Below are positions 24,062 to 38,600 of a stretch of 64,000 nt of DNA, piece after piece. Made by a program: the position numbers and the translations under genes. This DNA is from Stichopus chloronotus. Taxonomy: Eukaryota; Echinodermata; Holothuroidea; Aspidochirotida; Stichopodidae. The stretch is taken from contig SFZH01000008.1 in NCBI GenBank assembly GCA_021234535.1, positions 6,766,897 through 6,830,896 on the forward strand, in the 5' to 3' direction. The first letter of the stretch is position 1, and the number at the start of each line of letters is the position of its first letter. A model generated the notes under the pieces. That model saw only the letters and a list, made by a program, of their open reading frames with translations, did no database searches and had not been told where the DNA came from.

Positions 24062-26580
24062 GGATGTAACTGTCCGACTTTTTAAAGTTTTTGTTCCCTA
24101 CAAATTTCCGTTTTCACAATCCCATCCCAAAATTATATTAATCCTTCTCGTTACAAGTTCTTCACTACAGTAATGACTTAGAAACTTATCATGATTTTGC
24201 ACTTTTCATTTCTTCTTTCCACGGATGGAAGTTGCAGTCTTGTCAGACAAGTAAAATAAAGAAAATATTAAATGAATGATTTCAAGTGGAAGATTTTTTT
24301 GACGATTCAGAAGGTTTGCGTGGTTTCCAAAATAACACACTTCATATAACTGGTATTTGGTTTCGTAATGTATAACTTGGAAAGGTTGCCTCTTGGCCAT
24401 TTTGAAAAAAAAAAGCCCAACCAGATCTCAGATTAACCTGGCAGCTAAACGATTTTAAATTCACATGATTACGAGGCAGTTTTGTATCAAATGAAAAATC
24501 CTCCCCTTAGGAGAATTCTTGCTCCAAATTTATGTTTACTCAACAGCACATTTATTTTGACCAGCCATGGGTATTACAAAGCCAGCTTTGTCAGTTGACA
24601 TATCGAATAATTCAGAAGTCTAATGGAGGAACAGAGAGTTTTTTTTATTCAGTAGCTCCCTTCGAGGAACATAATCTGAGAGATTAAAAATTTCTCTGAC
24701 TGATCCACCTTAACAAAATCTGTCTCTTTGAGACACCTATGATCAACATTAGCAATTTGCAGGCATTTTCATGTATTTTAAGGTCGAAATAACCACAAAT
24801 ACATCTGCCTGTGTACTCTGCTGAAACTGCGAACTCTTTTTGACACATGAGAGTTCCGCGCCCTCACGTCAAGGGCGTCAGATCTCCCCACATGTGGCCT
24901 TTTGGAATATCCGTGGTGTCACTTATGCTCTCATTGTGCCATAATGCTAATTGCACTCCACAGTCACGTAAGTGACAGAAATATTTCCATTCTGTAAATT
25001 ATAACACTAGACCTATACTAAATCATGGACAGTTTCAAAGAAAGGTAACTGGATCTCCTTTCGGTGCCTTATCGGGTCTTCACTGGGCCAATAACATGAC
25101 CGTCACTTATATTTTTACTGTTCTGACCCAAAATTGGTTCAAATGGGGGATAAAATCATTGATTCCAGTGTATCCCAGACAGTCGCTCAGTGACAGAATA
25201 ACTTGAAGTTATCCTAACTTGGATTTCCCCAATACTTGCCCAATTTGAACCTCAATTGGCCCAAACAAACACTATTACAGGAATACTCACGACATATGAA
25301 TATCATAAACATCAGTGGATACATACAAAGCTCAAAGAAATTAATGCATAGTTACAGGGTGAGTGGTTTAAGAGACTTAGGGTGTATTGAATAAAATGTG
25401 GATACAGGTTTTGTATAAACATCCTCTTTTTTGTCAGTATCATTAAACTGGTTTTTCTCAAATTGTTATATTGCAATGATTTCTTGTTTTTATGTTAATG
25501 CACTGTCATCATCTTCGTCTGATCATGTGATTACGATGTATCGCTAGAAAGAAATGTGGGGGGGGGGGGGGGGGCAAGCATTAGAATACACTTGTTCTCA
25601 AAGAAGTCTTTTTACATCATCACTTTCAACATGGGCAGTCAGTCCTGTTGCCCAGTGACTGACTCCTAACCTAACCACGCAGGCCCTTAACTCATTCCTC
25701 ATTAGGCCCAATGATCCCTAAAAGTGTCCTCAACCGTCTATTGATGGAGGCTGTCCGCTTAGGGTCTATAACCCATAGTCCTCACTCCTCAGAGCCGTAG
25801 ATCTCTAAATACGGTTCTGATAGTCCTGAATGCGTCCTTCTTGATATAACCCTCTCAAAGAAGAAGAACAAAAGCCGTAGATCAGCGCCCCGGCACCTTC
25901 CTCAGTTTCCCCTCCCTTTGGCGAGTTGTTATTTAAAAACAGAGTCCCTGATCATGTGCAAGTTCATGATCAGTGGAAAGCACGCATCCAGCAAATGGGA
26001 GATTGAACTTTGGGTCACGCTGGCACGGATTGTAAGTAAAAGCTATAAACACCCGGTACTCTGTTTTGGTAGAGAATTTTTTTAGGCAGCACAAGGGTGC
26101 AGACATATTGTCTACTTAAATGGTTCGCTGTGATTGGCTCAATTGGACCCAACCCTCACCTCTATAGAAATCTGCGGTTTCGGCAAAGAACTATATCTAT
26201 ATTTCTATGGTTATCTATATTTCTATGGGTTTTGGTGGTGGTGCTGGATGCATGAGCTGTACGGATGTTAATCTAGCAACTTGGAAGTTGTTGTAACACT
26301 GAAGCCTTGCTAGCTCAGTCTAACTTCGGCCAACCGAACTTATTTACCCGGAGACCAGCGGCCTACTTCATTCCTTTTTCTATGAATCAGTTGTGAATCC
26401 CTTACTGGCCTTACCCTACTCATAACTCTTTGGTGCAACCAGCTCAGCATAGTCCGAAGCTGGTGCTTGCGTGAATTTGTCCCCGAGTCCGTGCCATGAA
26501 CCAGCTACTTTACGAGTTGCGAATCTAAATTAGGCTTACCTGGTAGTTGCATCGACGCGTAGCGGTTAGGAAAAAAAAAT

Positions 26581-26639
26581 ATGGCTCAGACTAAGCCCAT
26601 ACCCAAACCGGTAAAGTTTCTGTTTGGTGGAACTTCAGG
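26581..26639 (+). CDS. SLC25A11: SLC25A11 exon 1
   Basis: ATG after an A-run (aaaaaaaaatATGG, purine at -3 and G at +4). Encodes PIPKPVKFLFGGTSG and leaves two bases of a Gly codon at donor gtaagt. Confidence 0.93.
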
Positions 26640-29600
26640 GTAAGTCAACCCTACCTGGCTGTATAGGGCCTACTCGCTTCGTCCCTCAGTTAGAAACTTA
26701 GGCGAGGTCCTAACGTTAGGCTAGCCTATTACTAATCAAGTATTACTATTACTAACTTGTCTTCTGATTTACGTGTCTTGGCCTAGTACCACTACTGTGT
26801 AACACTTAATTCTGGCATGTTTTCAAGAAAAGTTTTTAACTTCAAAAATGTCAGCATCTGTCCCAAAATGGTAATGTCTGTATCTAACATGAAATGGCCC
26901 ATTTTACGATTGATTCAAACAACAACCGGGTGAAAACAACCAAATTTTCAACCGACATATAATATGTAAGACAAATGTTTACTGTTAACGAATAGCACTA
27001 AAGCTACATGTACTGTACATGTGAACTCCACATAAACCATGAATGAACAACACTCAAACTGCAGACTGTACCTACAAGCTCCAGGTTTGCTATTAATTGG
27101 CATAAACGACATTCTTGAAAGCAAAATACAGCTCCATACAGTACCACTAGAAGCTACTCACTCTATAGGTTACACCTTTTCCAGAAGGTTCAAAGTAGGA
27201 TCAATATTCGTCGTTACTTTTTTTCTCAGAGGGTAGTGAATGAGTGGAATGGGTTGCCTGATGATGTAGTGATGGCGAGAAGTGTAAATGGGTTTAAGAA
27301 TGCACTGGACAAGTACTTTAGGATCTGTGACCGGGTTTGATTTTTGTCACCTTTTTTTCAGGGTCCTTGATGGGGACTTAATTGTCCCTCCTGATCCTTT
27401 TTTTAAACTAAACTAAACCTTTACAGAGGATGCAGTGCGCTCCAAAGGTCTTATTTATTTGTCTCCAGATGATCAGTCATGGAGGGGGCTGGGTTAGCTG
27501 CAGGTAATTTGCACAATCCGGAATGTCTCATTTTTTTTTACCATCTCAGGCCGATGTATCATAGTCAGGACATCTGCCCTGGCATGATGTATTCAAGGTG
27601 TGGTTTTTACCTGTTTAAACCTGTTTTTACTCGGATAATGGTAAAAACTAGTAAATATTGGTGATGAACTGCATTTCCACTGGCAGGGAGACATGAAAAT
27701 GAACAAATGTGTCAAAAATATTTTTCTTTTTATCCTTTTTTGTCATTTATTGATGTTATAAGAAAACCCTTCTTTTACTTGGATAGTTTCACTAGTAAAA
27801 ACCATGGGTTAAAACCACATAGGGTAAAATCTGCCAACACCAGCAAAATACCTTGTACAAAGATTTGGAAACTTTTGTCCCAGGGTTGCAACAGACTAGG
27901 AAAGTTGACATTCCACAAACTAAAAACTCTTGCACCTGTTCACATTCGTGAAGATGGTATAATTGGTATGACCTTATGCAGGGTGTACTAGGGTAAAGTC
28001 CTTCCATTTCTTTTACAGTTCCTAAGTACAGTTTGCCCACATTGCTTTAACTTTTCAGGCTTAGTAGTGTGACAGAAATGCAGACTCAGAGGGTCTAAAG
28101 ATAAAGGCCCTGTTTGATAGTTGAGCATAAATGTTGTGAATCTTCACAGTAGAGTTACTGTAACCAGTTACTGCAGTAAGACATAGATATATATAGGGAT
28201 AACTGAATGAAATTACCAAAGTTTCAGCAGTGCTTCATTCTGTACAGTTTTTGTTTGCATACGTTCTTCCTTATACAGCCATTGTACTGTTTTGCTTATC
28301 ACACTCTAAAACATGTGTGAACTGCTTGCAGTACAGTACTGTACTGTACTGTACTGCAGATATCACTCAACAGTGTCCTGTCCTATAACACCAATTGGCA
28401 CCTTACAGTATTTGTATTGGGACATTGCTACAGTTAAGCAGAGTCCCCACGGTCATGGAAAACCTGGCAAAATCATGAAAATTCCAAAAATATTTCAAGA
28501 CCTTGAAAAGTGTTTGAAGTACATGCTGTCCTGGCAAGGGGTCACAGAAAGTTTGAATTGTAGCATAGTTTCTTTCCCATTTGTAAATGTGTTTTCACTC
28601 GTGATATCAAAATTTATTATTCTCCTAACCTTGTTTTGCTTCAGCTTTCGCTGTTGCCGTTGAAAGCTTTATGGACAAAGGTCCTGGAAATTCCTTATTT
28701 GTCCCTGGAAAATCATGGAAGAGTCATGAACATGTAGTGACTCTGCTTAATAAGCACATCATTGTCTTGCTTGAGAAGTAAATGATGGATCAATGACATT
28801 TCAGTTTTGTAGTAAATGAAGATACTAACACATCTAGCAGAGTTTAGTTCACTATTTGAGTTGACTGAATTAATCCCAGCCGAGGACCTTTCTTCTCTTT
28901 GCAGGATGGCAGCGACATTCTTCGTGCAGCCGTTGGACCTCGTCAAGAACAGGATGCAAATGAGTGGTAAATGAAAAATAAAATTCCTTTCCGTGAATAT
29001 GTCTGAATCCTTCAAGCATTGACCAGTGAAAAAGACAACGAGCTCGCTGACCTGCATTTGAGAACTATAGTCCCAACAATACCCTGTTTATTTTCATCTT
29101 CTGGGAAAGTGTCTTGGATCCCTTACTCGCTCCCACTCTGAGGGTATGTCTTGGCAACTGTGTGAGTGGACTGCAGCAAATTGCTCCAACCCATGCAATT
29201 TCTGTGTGCCTGTGTCTGATGTACAGTACTACTGGCAGTGAACTGGTTTGCTACTTGTGTGAGCCATTTTAGATCACAAAACTTGAGCCAATAGATGAAA
29301 CTCTCTTTTTGTGTAGGTGTGATTGCATACCAGTTGTCAGTATTCAATCTAATAAATTAGCAAATCAGTTAGAGAGAAAAAGACTCATCTAAACTGCTGT
29401 AAAATTCACTAGAATATCTGTTTCAGATAACATGTAGAGGTGGGTGGACCTCGCAGTTTGATCTTAGCAGGGTCTTCAGAATCAACCCTATTCTCATAAT
29501 GTCAGACATACTCACATTATTCACTGAGTAATAATCAGAAGTGGAGGTCAATTAAGGTTTGTAAATTTCAGAATCCGGAAGCTGTTTAGGGTTTATCAAG

Positions 29601-32600
29601 GTCACTATACATTGTTGATCACATGTATTACAGCATGCTCGCTTAGGGAAATCTTATTCTGTTGTTTCATATGCTTACCTTGAACCCTTACCCTTTAGTA
29701 CTTACTATTAAATAGTAAATAAAATATCTTACAACCTGCTCACTTTTGTCTCATGCATTGTTCAATGTTTAGGTGAAGGCGGGAAGGCAAAGGCACACAA
29801 GTCCAGCTTACATGCAATAAGGAACATTGTGTCTGAGGAGGGTGTTCTTGGTCTCTACAATGGGTGAGTGTGTAAAAACTCAACTTGAGCAAATCTGAAG
29901 AATATTATCACTATCTAAAAAACTTAATGTTTGCATCCAGCACCAGGGTACCCAACTGACGATTTCATGACCTGGTTATGTAATTTGTACCCAACTCCAG
30001 TTTCGCTGCATTAGGTACCTTGCGTATTAGACAAAAAAACTGAACATATTTCTTTTTTCTCACTGGTTGCATCATTCATTGAGCAAACTGCAGAATGTAT
30101 ACCTACAATAAACTAAGAACACTTCATTGTTGCTCTACGTCTGTACTTAAATGGAGTATAGCCATCTTTAGGAGACCCACAATTCTTGACAAATGGAAAC
30201 AGAGCCATGACAGGAGTATCGCAATGACTTCATTACTGCATTCGCAACCTCTAACTCTGGACTCAGGAAGTCCGAACTCCATAATAACGTACAACAGATA
30301 AAAATATATATTGTAAAGATAAACACAAGTAACATATAAATTTGCTAATTGTACCTAGAGTCTTTGGACGAATTGCATCTATCTATTAACACTTGTATGG
30401 CCAATAGATGTTACACACATTAAATATTTGGCTGCCTTCATGTGCACTGAAATACAAAATGTGTAGAGAAATATTTTCATTTACTTCAAAGTGTATTCTC
30501 CACAAGCCCATCCAATACAAATACATCTGGAGCTGATCAAGGTCGCTATACATTGTCGATCACATGTATTACAACATGCTCGCTTAGGGAAATCTTAGTT
30601 TGTTGTTTCATACACTTACCTTGCATCCTTACCCTTTAATACTAACTATTAAATAGTAAATAAAATATCTTACATCGTGCTTGCTTTTGTCTCATGCATT
30701 GTTCAAGTGATGGCATATTCATTATGAGAGCTTTAAATTTATGGAAAGTGGATCTACTCAAACCTTTAAAAAATTAGAAGCTATTCTGAATATGACATTT
30801 ACACAGAGATCTAGTATTCGATAAAATCAAAACTAATTTACATTCATCGTGTGAAGCGTTTTGCCCGGTGCGAGATGTGCCGTCTAGTAGCCAACCGACG
30901 ATCGTTATCAATTTCTCTCCAGTAACTGCGATTCCACTTTGGCAATCCAGTTATTGTGCCAAAAAAAACTGTGTTTTGATTTCTTGACTAATGCAGAATT
31001 GGTACAGAATTGTTCTCAAGCAGGTTGTAAGGGAAAATTTGACAACTTGTTGCCACATTTCTTTGACAGAATTTGATAAAGATAATATAAGAATGACAAC
31101 AGAACATGGAGGACACTGAAAGGTTCTGTTCCCATGCTTTTTCTAGCAACGTCACAAATGTTGTTGATCAATTGCCAGTGACCTTGAAAAGAGCTCTAGA
31201 CAAATTTCCCATGCAGCAAAACATTGCGGACTGTCATCATCACTAATGTCTATTTTTTGCTGGGCTTCAAAGTCAACTGAAGATCTGTGGCTTCTGTAGA
31301 AGCAAAAGAAATGTAATACAGTACAAATCATCTTAAGTGGTTGTCAGAACTTTGGGGTTTCTGGGTCACTTTTCTTCATAAAAAATTTCATCTGACCATT
31401 CGTTTGCACTGTTAAAAGTGACTAAATGTCTCCAATAAAATCCTTCACACCATAATTTGCCATACTTTGGTAGAATTAAAATGTAGCAATGCTGGAACTG
31501 AACATGGTCGTGAAATGTTTTCATAACTGGTACATGTATACAATCCGATGCAGGTTACAGATGACATGTTACCGTTTTGTTACCACTGACTTCTCTGTTT
31601 CATTTTTTCCAATTTGAATTCATTTTCATTTTGAAAGACAAATTTTTCCATTTTTCAAAGTATCACTGTGTACCTTAATCTAATGGAACATGATGATTGT
31701 GTCGACTGTTATGTTTTGGATGGGGTTGTGGACTCTAGGGTCTCACTTAAATGGCATATTTATTAATCAATGGTTGGAAAATACTGCATTTGGTTTATAC
31801 ATTTAGATACTTTCATTTTTCACAATTTTTTTTCTCAATTTTTTTGTGCTCGTTCAATTTCAGGATGATTTTCCATGATTTTGTTCTTCCAGTTTTTGCA
31901 AACAAGTGAGTTCATGTCCTTATAGGTGATGCAACGGAAAGGTTCATTTTTGTTCAACATTTCCATTGTTTGGGAAGATTATCAGTAATACTTGTTGCAA
32001 ATATGAATCTTCCATGTAGTGCCACAATACAGCATGTATTGTGGCTGTATATATACGAAAGATTCATATTTACTTTCAACATAACATAATTGAGCATCGA
32101 TCCCCAATTTGAAGAGATTGTTGAAGGGTGGTCTATTATCCTGAACACAGTCAGAATTGTCATTGTTACATCATTAAAAGGCAATCTAAATTGAAGACTA
32201 ATAATTTGTGATGGATGACAAATAGAGGAACTTCCTTCCTGATAGTATAACCTATCATGTGTTATTCATGATGCTCTTTTTGTGTCATTGTTGTTAACAT
32301 TTTGTGATTCCCACCTCCCCCCAGACTTTCGGCGGGCCTACTACGCCAGGCCACCTACACCACCACCCGACTAGGGATCTACACAACACTTTTTGATATG
32401 GTTTCAGGGTAAGTGTTCTTTGGCCAAGAAGGAGAACTAGAGGAGTGGGTGTGAAAGGGGTTATTGGTACCTTTCACGAGGAATAAAGGTTATGTAACAT
32501 CACATATATATGTGTGAAATGTGGAAACATGTTTGTGTATTTTGTTAAAGCCAGTTATGATCCTTTCTTGAGTGTGTGAAAAAGTATCTGAAGCCAAGTT

Positions 32601-35600
32601 TCTGCTCTTTGCATAAACTTGATTGCTTTAATGTCAGTACAGACATACTTGACATCTTTCGAAGCTCTGTTGTTTTTAGTGTTTGGTCTCATTGTATTTT
32701 CCTGTCGAAGTGGAAATGTGGAGAAATAAAAAAAATGTATTAAAAGCATGGTTAAAAGGACTAGCTACATATACTTCACCGAACCCTGCCATGAGTGGGA
32801 CTGCCAGAATGCATGCCATTGATGTGAGCCATCCTCTCCTCCAGCTAAATAAATGACAGGCATATTGCAGGCAGTAGCAGATTGAGTCCACTGGTAGCAT
32901 CCTAACCATTACCTTAATAATTCTTCCATGGGTTTGGCCATTCACTACCACAATGCCACTATTAAACATCTTACAAGTACAATTTTTTTCTTGCTTTGAT
33001 ACCATTGTTTATTTGGTAATGTTTTCTAATTTCCTTTTTTGTTTTATTATTTTATGTGTAATTTTTGTCTCATTGTCTTTTTCCTTTTCATATTTTAGTG
33101 TGGTATTGTTTTAATGCAGATGTGCAATTTCTCTTTTGAACTAGTTGTCTTATCCTACATTAATTGCTCACTACATGTTTGTGCCTTTTTCTCTTTACTT
33201 AATGTAATGTGGGGAGACATTGCCATCAATTTCATTTTAATCTTGGATAATTACTCCTTTTTCTATATTTTCAGGTCTGATGGGAAGCCGCCACCATTCT
33301 ACATGAAAGCGATGATAGGTGTGTTCCTCAAATACTGCGATAATGTCATAAGTTCTTTGGAACCCTTCGCAATTCTTTCATCTGTATAACATATGAATTA
33401 GTTACTCTTAGGCAAACTCTCACTTTGACAACAACGAGGTTTGTTTCAAGTCATAAAATCAAGTCATGAGATGTTTAAATTTTTGCGAGGGTTGTCTGCA
33501 GACCAATTTGAGTATTGGCCATTTAGTGCCTCACTATACCACCTATGAAATCTACCATACTTTTTAGCCATTATTTTTTCAGCCATTATGTTTTGAATCC
33601 CCCACTATTTGATTATCTTTTTATTTGTCCATGCTGAGTGCTTGTCAAGTGTGGTAGACTACTGCATACATTAGTGCAGTAGATAGGCCCGCAGTAGGAT
33701 AATACTCTACATTACCTGTGTGTGTGTGTTATTTCAGCACATTTTTGAAATCCAAGGATTACAATGCTAAAAGTCAGATTCACGTGATGATTCCCTGATA
33801 TACTTCATGATCAAATGGTATGTCGTAAATTGTGAATTTTGTTTGCGCTTTTTTTTCTGAAGTTGGTTATTTTAGTGCTGTTTAGAGGTCAGCAATGTTC
33901 CTGCCAGTTGGCAAGAGGCCCGACTGGTACTATCCGGCATGGTGACATCCCTGATTGTTGCCATTTGGGAAGTTATCAGAACTCCCTTCCTTCCCCATGG
34001 TCACGTGAAATGTATGTTCGTAGTGGAGATAATCTGTTGGTACTGTTCTTGTTATTGTGGTAAAATATGAGTTTTGTATGTTTACTTTTATTTAAATACA
34101 TCAATGACCCATTAGCCAATCCTACTTCTTCTCACTTCAAATGGGCAGGTATGTCTGCTGGTGCTGTTGGTGCTTTTGTTGGGACACCGGCCGATTTATC
34201 ATTGATCAGAATGACTTCAGACGGCAGGTAAATTTCTGATGGCAAGGGAGTCATGTTTCAGTCAGTGATATTTTCAGTCAGTAACGTTGTTCAGTCTGTA
34301 TTAAAGATTGGTAACTGTTGGTATCTGCATTGTACAATGCTGTATGGCTGATCGTTAAATCTCCAGCTGTTCTCGTTGTTTACCTCGGGCATATTTGTAC
34401 TTTTGTGAAACCAGATGGTAGGTAAAACATATATCGTGATGGCCTAATTGGAGAGCTTTTTATGGCATATCAGCGTGAAATATATAGTAACTAGGAGCAT
34501 GACCTCTTTTGTAGCATTGCAAGTCATATAAGTAATAAAATGGATAGATTTACCTTTATGTGTAGGTATGTTCTGTGCTGTATATCATCTTATGGCAGGG
34601 ATATCAGTTTTGAAGATGAAAATCTATTTATGTTTACTTGTCAAATTTGAAAGTGATGAAAAGAGCCAACTGCTTGTTACCTTATCAGCAACTGTGACAT
34701 TAAATTGATGTACCAAGATGCGCAGGTTATGGGTTTTTGATATTTTCATTTTTTCATCTAAGGTTACCACCAGAGCAAAGAAGAGGTTACACCAGTGTGT
34801 TCAATGCCTTAGCCAGGATAGTCAAAGAGGAAGGATTCTTTACTCTATGGAGGGTAGGTGAAGCAAAAAATTCCAAATGAAAAACAAAAAAATACCATCA
34901 TAGTTCCTCTTGTATTTCTTTTTAAAGACAAAAACTCATCACCCAAGACTGTCAATTCTCCCAACCACCTACGTCTAGTCTCTCCCTCGGCCTGTCTTAA
35001 ATTCCTACACATGTGTAATCAAAACAATGGATCCCTGTGTACTCTGTGTTATATGAGCTACTCTGCATCTTTCGAATTTGATGCCAATCAAAGAGTACTG
35101 CAACGTAGAACCAGTTGAGAATTTTGCTTTCCAGAGGGTAAAAATATAGCTTAGGGTGATAAGTTACGGCCTTTAATTTTGTAAAGAAAACTTTCTTGAT
35201 GCCAAGATCAAACAGCAGTGCTAGTGGTAAGGTTGAGTACATATATTGAAAGATGAATGAGTGAACATATTATCACTATTTTAAATGCTGTAAAAACCAA
35301 ACCTCAAGGTAGTTTTACAACCTATATTATTTCAAGATTGTCTAATTCACAGCTCCCTCCAAATTTTGTCACTAGTGGAATTAAAGTTTTGTTGATTCTT
35401 CGGTGGCATGATTTGTGTTGTTGAATGCTTTACTACTTTTCAAAGTGACAGAAGCTCTTGGTGGTGGTCGCTTAGGTTAATCGCAGGGAGGCTTGCATCA
35501 TCTTTCTCATCATTGGTTGTTTTCATAGAATGGGAGAAGTTAGACAAAAGTAGATCCATTTGCTATTGGAAATTCTGGCCGTTTTGTCCCAAAGATTAGC

Positions 35601-38600
35601 AGTTGTGTCAAATAGTTCTGACATCTCTGTTGAACAACACTTTCCTTTTTTTTTGGCCTGTATGATTTGTTGAATATGATGATGGCATTCTTTAATTACC
35701 TTTCACTTCCAGGGATGCGGACCCACCATCGCCCGTGCCATGGTGGTTAACGCTGCCCAGCTTGCCTCTTATTCTCAAGCCAAACAGTTTCTCTTAGGCA
35801 CTGGCTACTTTAAGGATAACATTGGCTGTCATTTCGGTGCCAGCATGATCAGCGGTTTGGTCACTACTATCGCTTCCATGCCTGTGGATATTGCAAAAAC
35901 CAGGTGAGGCAATCAGTTGCTTTTCTCTCTTGTAACCAACTATATTGTTGGGTGTCAAATTGTTGGTATCAGCTGCCCTGACCTTCTGAGAAATGAAAGC
36001 AAACATTGTGCAAGACCACGAAACAGGTTCTCCATTTTCTGCAAATTTTATGGCTGGTCCTTTGGACAATAATTTCACTAGTTTTAGTTGCCTGCTTAGG
36101 AAATTTAGGTGCCTGAATTTTTTTGGTAGATACATTTAACAAAGTGAAGGCAGATTTAACAACTGCTGTCATTCTAAATTCCTGATATGTTCTAGATGTG
36201 TGTTCATGTAATATTTGCTACGCTAGAGAGACAAAAAAGTTTATTAACATCGAAATATGATAATGATAAAAGAAAGCAATGTAGTACTGAATCAGATAAG
36301 AAAAATTTTTTTAATTTTTACTGAGACAAAAATGGTTGTCCATCAGAAAACCATTTTTCATTTCAATACATGTAGTAAACAAAATAGTTAGGGGTGAGAA
36401 AATACATATAATCAATCTTGTCGGAAATTATGGCCACAAAACTGCCTAAAACCTGGAAAAGATAGATCTTCTCCCACATGTTTGCATGCGGTACTTGAAT
36501 ATATCATAGATGTTTCAGTCCTTTGTTTGGATTGGTGGACCCTGGACAGTAGTTTTTTTCAGCTCCTCCTCCTTTGATCTGCTGTGATTGAACTGTGTAA
36601 TAGTAAAGGACAAAATAGTATTGCGGTTTTCAACTTCACTTTTCAACTTAAACGTAAAGTACAAAAGAAGAAGGTCACATGCCAAGTGTGCGTTTAATTT
36701 AGTCACTGTTAATATTTTAAGACTCACAATATCGAGGGAAGGTAAGTTCCTCAATCAGCTCAAAGTTATTTCATTCCTTTTTTTAAGTGATTCCAGTTCA
36801 ATATCATTCACCTACATCACTAAGTCAACTAATCCTTACACAATTAGCTCACTCAGAACAATGCTTTGAATCCGGGTGTTTCACTGCCCACGTTTTCAGA
36901 GAATGTGATGCAAAACTTGAAGCAAGCTGTTTAATTGACATAAAAGAATACATTTAATATGTTTACCTCATTAGCAAGGGATGGCATGCAAAATGAACTG
37001 GAGAGTCAGAAGCTTAATATTTTGTCAACCAGATTCAAACAGAATCTACCAGATTCATCAACCAAATACATCAACAAGATTCAAACTGCTCTATTTTTGT
37101 AGCCAATCTCTTCAATCACAAGTGAAGTGTTTCTTTTGCATTCAGAACTTCCTTACAAAGAAACATTAAACAACCAGAAGAAGTATTGAGATTCAGCGGC
37201 ATTGCTGCTCTAGTTAACTTTTGTTTGTCCTCCTTACAGAATTCTAGCTGTCACAAAAATTGTACAACCATGAAAATTGAGCCCTAATGAAAACATTCAA
37301 GTGTCTTTGTGTGAACCTATATCTGCACAGATCGTGTCAAGAGTGTCATATGTGGTGTCTGTTTCCATTAGAAGTTTTCATTGTTTTGTAATGTTTCAAG
37401 AATGTAGACAGTGGCAGAGCTAGCAGTTTCGGGGGGGGGGGGCAAAAAAGGCTTTAGGGGCACTGTTTAATAGAAATACCCCGTGCTCTTTAGTGATATT
37501 GGAGGAAGGGGGGGTACCGGCAGGGCTGTTAGGGTTCCTATATGTATAGAGGGGTGCGATTTTAGGTGCCATTTTGCCTTCTTCAACTGCGCAAACATTG
37601 CATGCATGTACAGCATGTAGATTAGTCAAATGGTGATACATGATCTTAACTTATTAGTGAAAACAAACATGTAAAACAGCCATTTCATTGCTTATCATGT
37701 GTCAGAAAGGATCAATAAGGTCTTTTTGTATCAGATGGGTTGATTTGATGCAAGAACTTTAAATTTTGCATCCTCTTTGCCCCCCCCCCCCCCGGCTATA
37801 TAGTAGTTCCGCCACCAGATGGAGTGTATCGGTTAACCTGTGTTTGATGTTGTCATGTCTAATCGGTGTCTTTGCTCCAGTACAAGTAAAGATGTTTGGC
37901 ATTGTGTCAATGTTTTAAGGCACATTGTGACTCACACGAATGCAGTTTAAAGTCATGAAGGGTACACCTTGTGCCATGTGCCATAAAAATATGTGGTAAA
38001 ATGTCTGAAATCATCTCATCCTCTTTTGCACCCATGCATCATTTACCAATGTGTGAGAAATTCATGACTTTTGGTTCTCTTGGTGTCAGTGACATTTCTG
38101 TCCAAAGTAAGCATCTTGATCGTCATAGCGTCTGTTCATTCATTTGCTATACCAACAGAATACAGAATATGAAAATTATAGATGGTGTACCAGAGTACAA
38201 AGGTTCCCTGGTGAGTATACCTGGTCTGTTTGCTCTTTTGTACTTTTTACGGCTTTTGTTTTTGCGAGATGTTTGTTTGCCAGTCTCAAACCGTTCTTCT
38301 GTCAGCCCCAGTTTGATTGCTCTGAACTCACCTACCCCTTACCCCTTTATTTGTTCAATCTTTGTTCAAATTTGTTTGGGTAGTTTCATTCATTTAAACT
38401 CAAGAATGGGGCTGTTACAGGCCTGCGGTGCCTGTTAAGGGAAGATGAAATGTTGGATGTTGGTCTGTCTAGATTCTGCTCGATGATGGATCACGTAAGA
38501 CTCATCTGATCACGTTGGCATTCAATACGTTTGTTACTCTGTTTTGTGTAGCCATTGTGAGTACCATTCAGTTTGCACGTGCAGTAAAGAACAATGGAGC

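Larger units (their letters stand above)
22118..26580. other. Intergenic region between divergent SRPRB and SLC25A11
   Basis: About 4.5 kb contain both upstream regions. It holds a (TA)n tract, two fold-back elements (22602-22732 and 23839-24061), an unassigned ORF at 22907-23329 and an uninterrupted G tract near 25558-25574. I see no RNA gene. Promoters must lie next to 22117 and 26581, but no TATA box convinced me. Confidence 0.5.

Noticed and set aside
29866..32324. Second copy of SLC25A11 exon 3 after the duplicated intronic segment
   Set aside because: The sequence following 30705 shows no similarity to exon 3 and no acceptor AG at the corresponding place.
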